NCBI GenBank assembly: GCA_937952995.1
Contig: CALFYB010000362.1
Coordinates: forward strand, 1 to 6,078
DNA length: 6,078 nucleotides
DNA from: an uncultured Caulobacteraceae bacterium
GTDB lineage: Bacteria; Pseudomonadota; Alphaproteobacteria; Caulobacterales; Caulobacteraceae
Reading direction: 5' to 3'
Below are positions 5,951 through 6,078 of this stretch, piece after piece. The notes under the pieces are model-generated. The model made no database searches. It was not told the origin of the DNA and was given only the letters and a program-made list of their open reading frames with translations. The position numbers were made by a program, and so were the translations under genes. The number at the start of each line of letters is the position of its first letter. Position 1 is the first letter of the stretch.

Positions 5951-6078
5951 ATGGCTCTCGTGCCGAACGTCAAATCCAATGATCGCCTGTATCAGGACCT
6001 CGCCCGTTCGCTGATGGAGGAACTGGCGCAAGGACGCTATCCGGTGGGGACGCGACTTCCGGCTGAACGGGATCTGGC
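5951..6078 (+). CDS. GntR-family (FadR/UxuR-like) transcriptional regulator, N-terminal part (3' end outside the window)
   Basis: Only 42 codons are present before the window ends. The translation from ATG 5951 contains LYQDLARSLMEELAQG followed by RYPVGTRLPAERDLA, the hallmark first half of a GntR winged helix-turn-helix (helix 1, then the PxGxRLPxERxLA turn leading to the recognition helix). AAAAGG at 5936-5941 serves as ribosome binding site with a 9-base spacer. The gene is divergent from the manD operon and shares its promoter region, which contains FadR-type palindromes. It is therefore probably the local repressor of hexuronate catabolism, with an effector such as a hexuronate, fructuronate or mannonate. 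The C-terminal effector domain (FCD type expected) cannot be seen, so placement in the UxuR/ExuR group is inferred from context. Confidence 0.88.
   Translation, partial: MALVPNVKSNDRLYQDLARSLMEELAQGRYPVGTRLPAERDL

Overview
The window reads as a hexuronate (glucuronate-type) utilisation locus from a Gram-negative bacterium. It is most likely an alphaproteobacterium of the Sphingomonadales/Caulobacterales type. The reasons are moderately high G+C by eye, a TonB-dependent receptor beside a periplasmic glycosidase, a GntR-type repressor next to the pathway genes, and a mannonate dehydratase that matches, residue for residue at every catalytic position, the Novosphingobium aromaticivorans ManD as I remember it. 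The taxonomic call is inference.

Layout from left to right. Bases 2-877 (+) are the C-terminal part of a TonB-dependent outer-membrane receptor cut by the window edge, followed by a terminator-like hairpin at 889-929. Bases 976-2232 (+) encode an ExuT-like MFS hexuronate transporter. Three genes then run on the minus strand in the order manD (5844-4636), a secreted heparanase-like GH79 glycosidase (4623-3103) and kdgK (3082-2195). The gaps between them are 12 and 20 bases, so they look like one operon. kdgK and exuT converge and overlap by 38 bases. Bases 5845-5950 are a divergent regulatory region with palindromes of the TGGT-N3-ACCA type. At 5951 (+) a GntR/FadR-family regulator begins and is cut by the right edge.

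Inferred working model: the outer-membrane receptor admits an oligosaccharide or glucuronide, and the periplasmic GH79 enzyme releases glucuronic acid. ExuT carries it across the inner membrane, and it is converted to D-mannonate by an isomerase and a reductase (UxaC and UxuB type) that are not in this window. ManD dehydrates mannonate to 2-keto-3-deoxygluconate (KDG), and KdgK phosphorylates KDG to KDPG for the Entner-Doudoroff aldolase. The GntR protein probably represses the operon and itself until a pathway intermediate accumulates.

The least ordinary features are the GH79 enzyme, which keeps the C-terminal cysteine pair of animal heparanase and has a second cysteine pair near its active site; a perfect 11-bp hairpin just after the exuT stop that lies inside kdgK coding sequence; and the dense set of palindromes in the divergent promoter. 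I saw no mobile element, CRISPR array, tRNA or rRNA. Nothing here is clearly a wholly new system.
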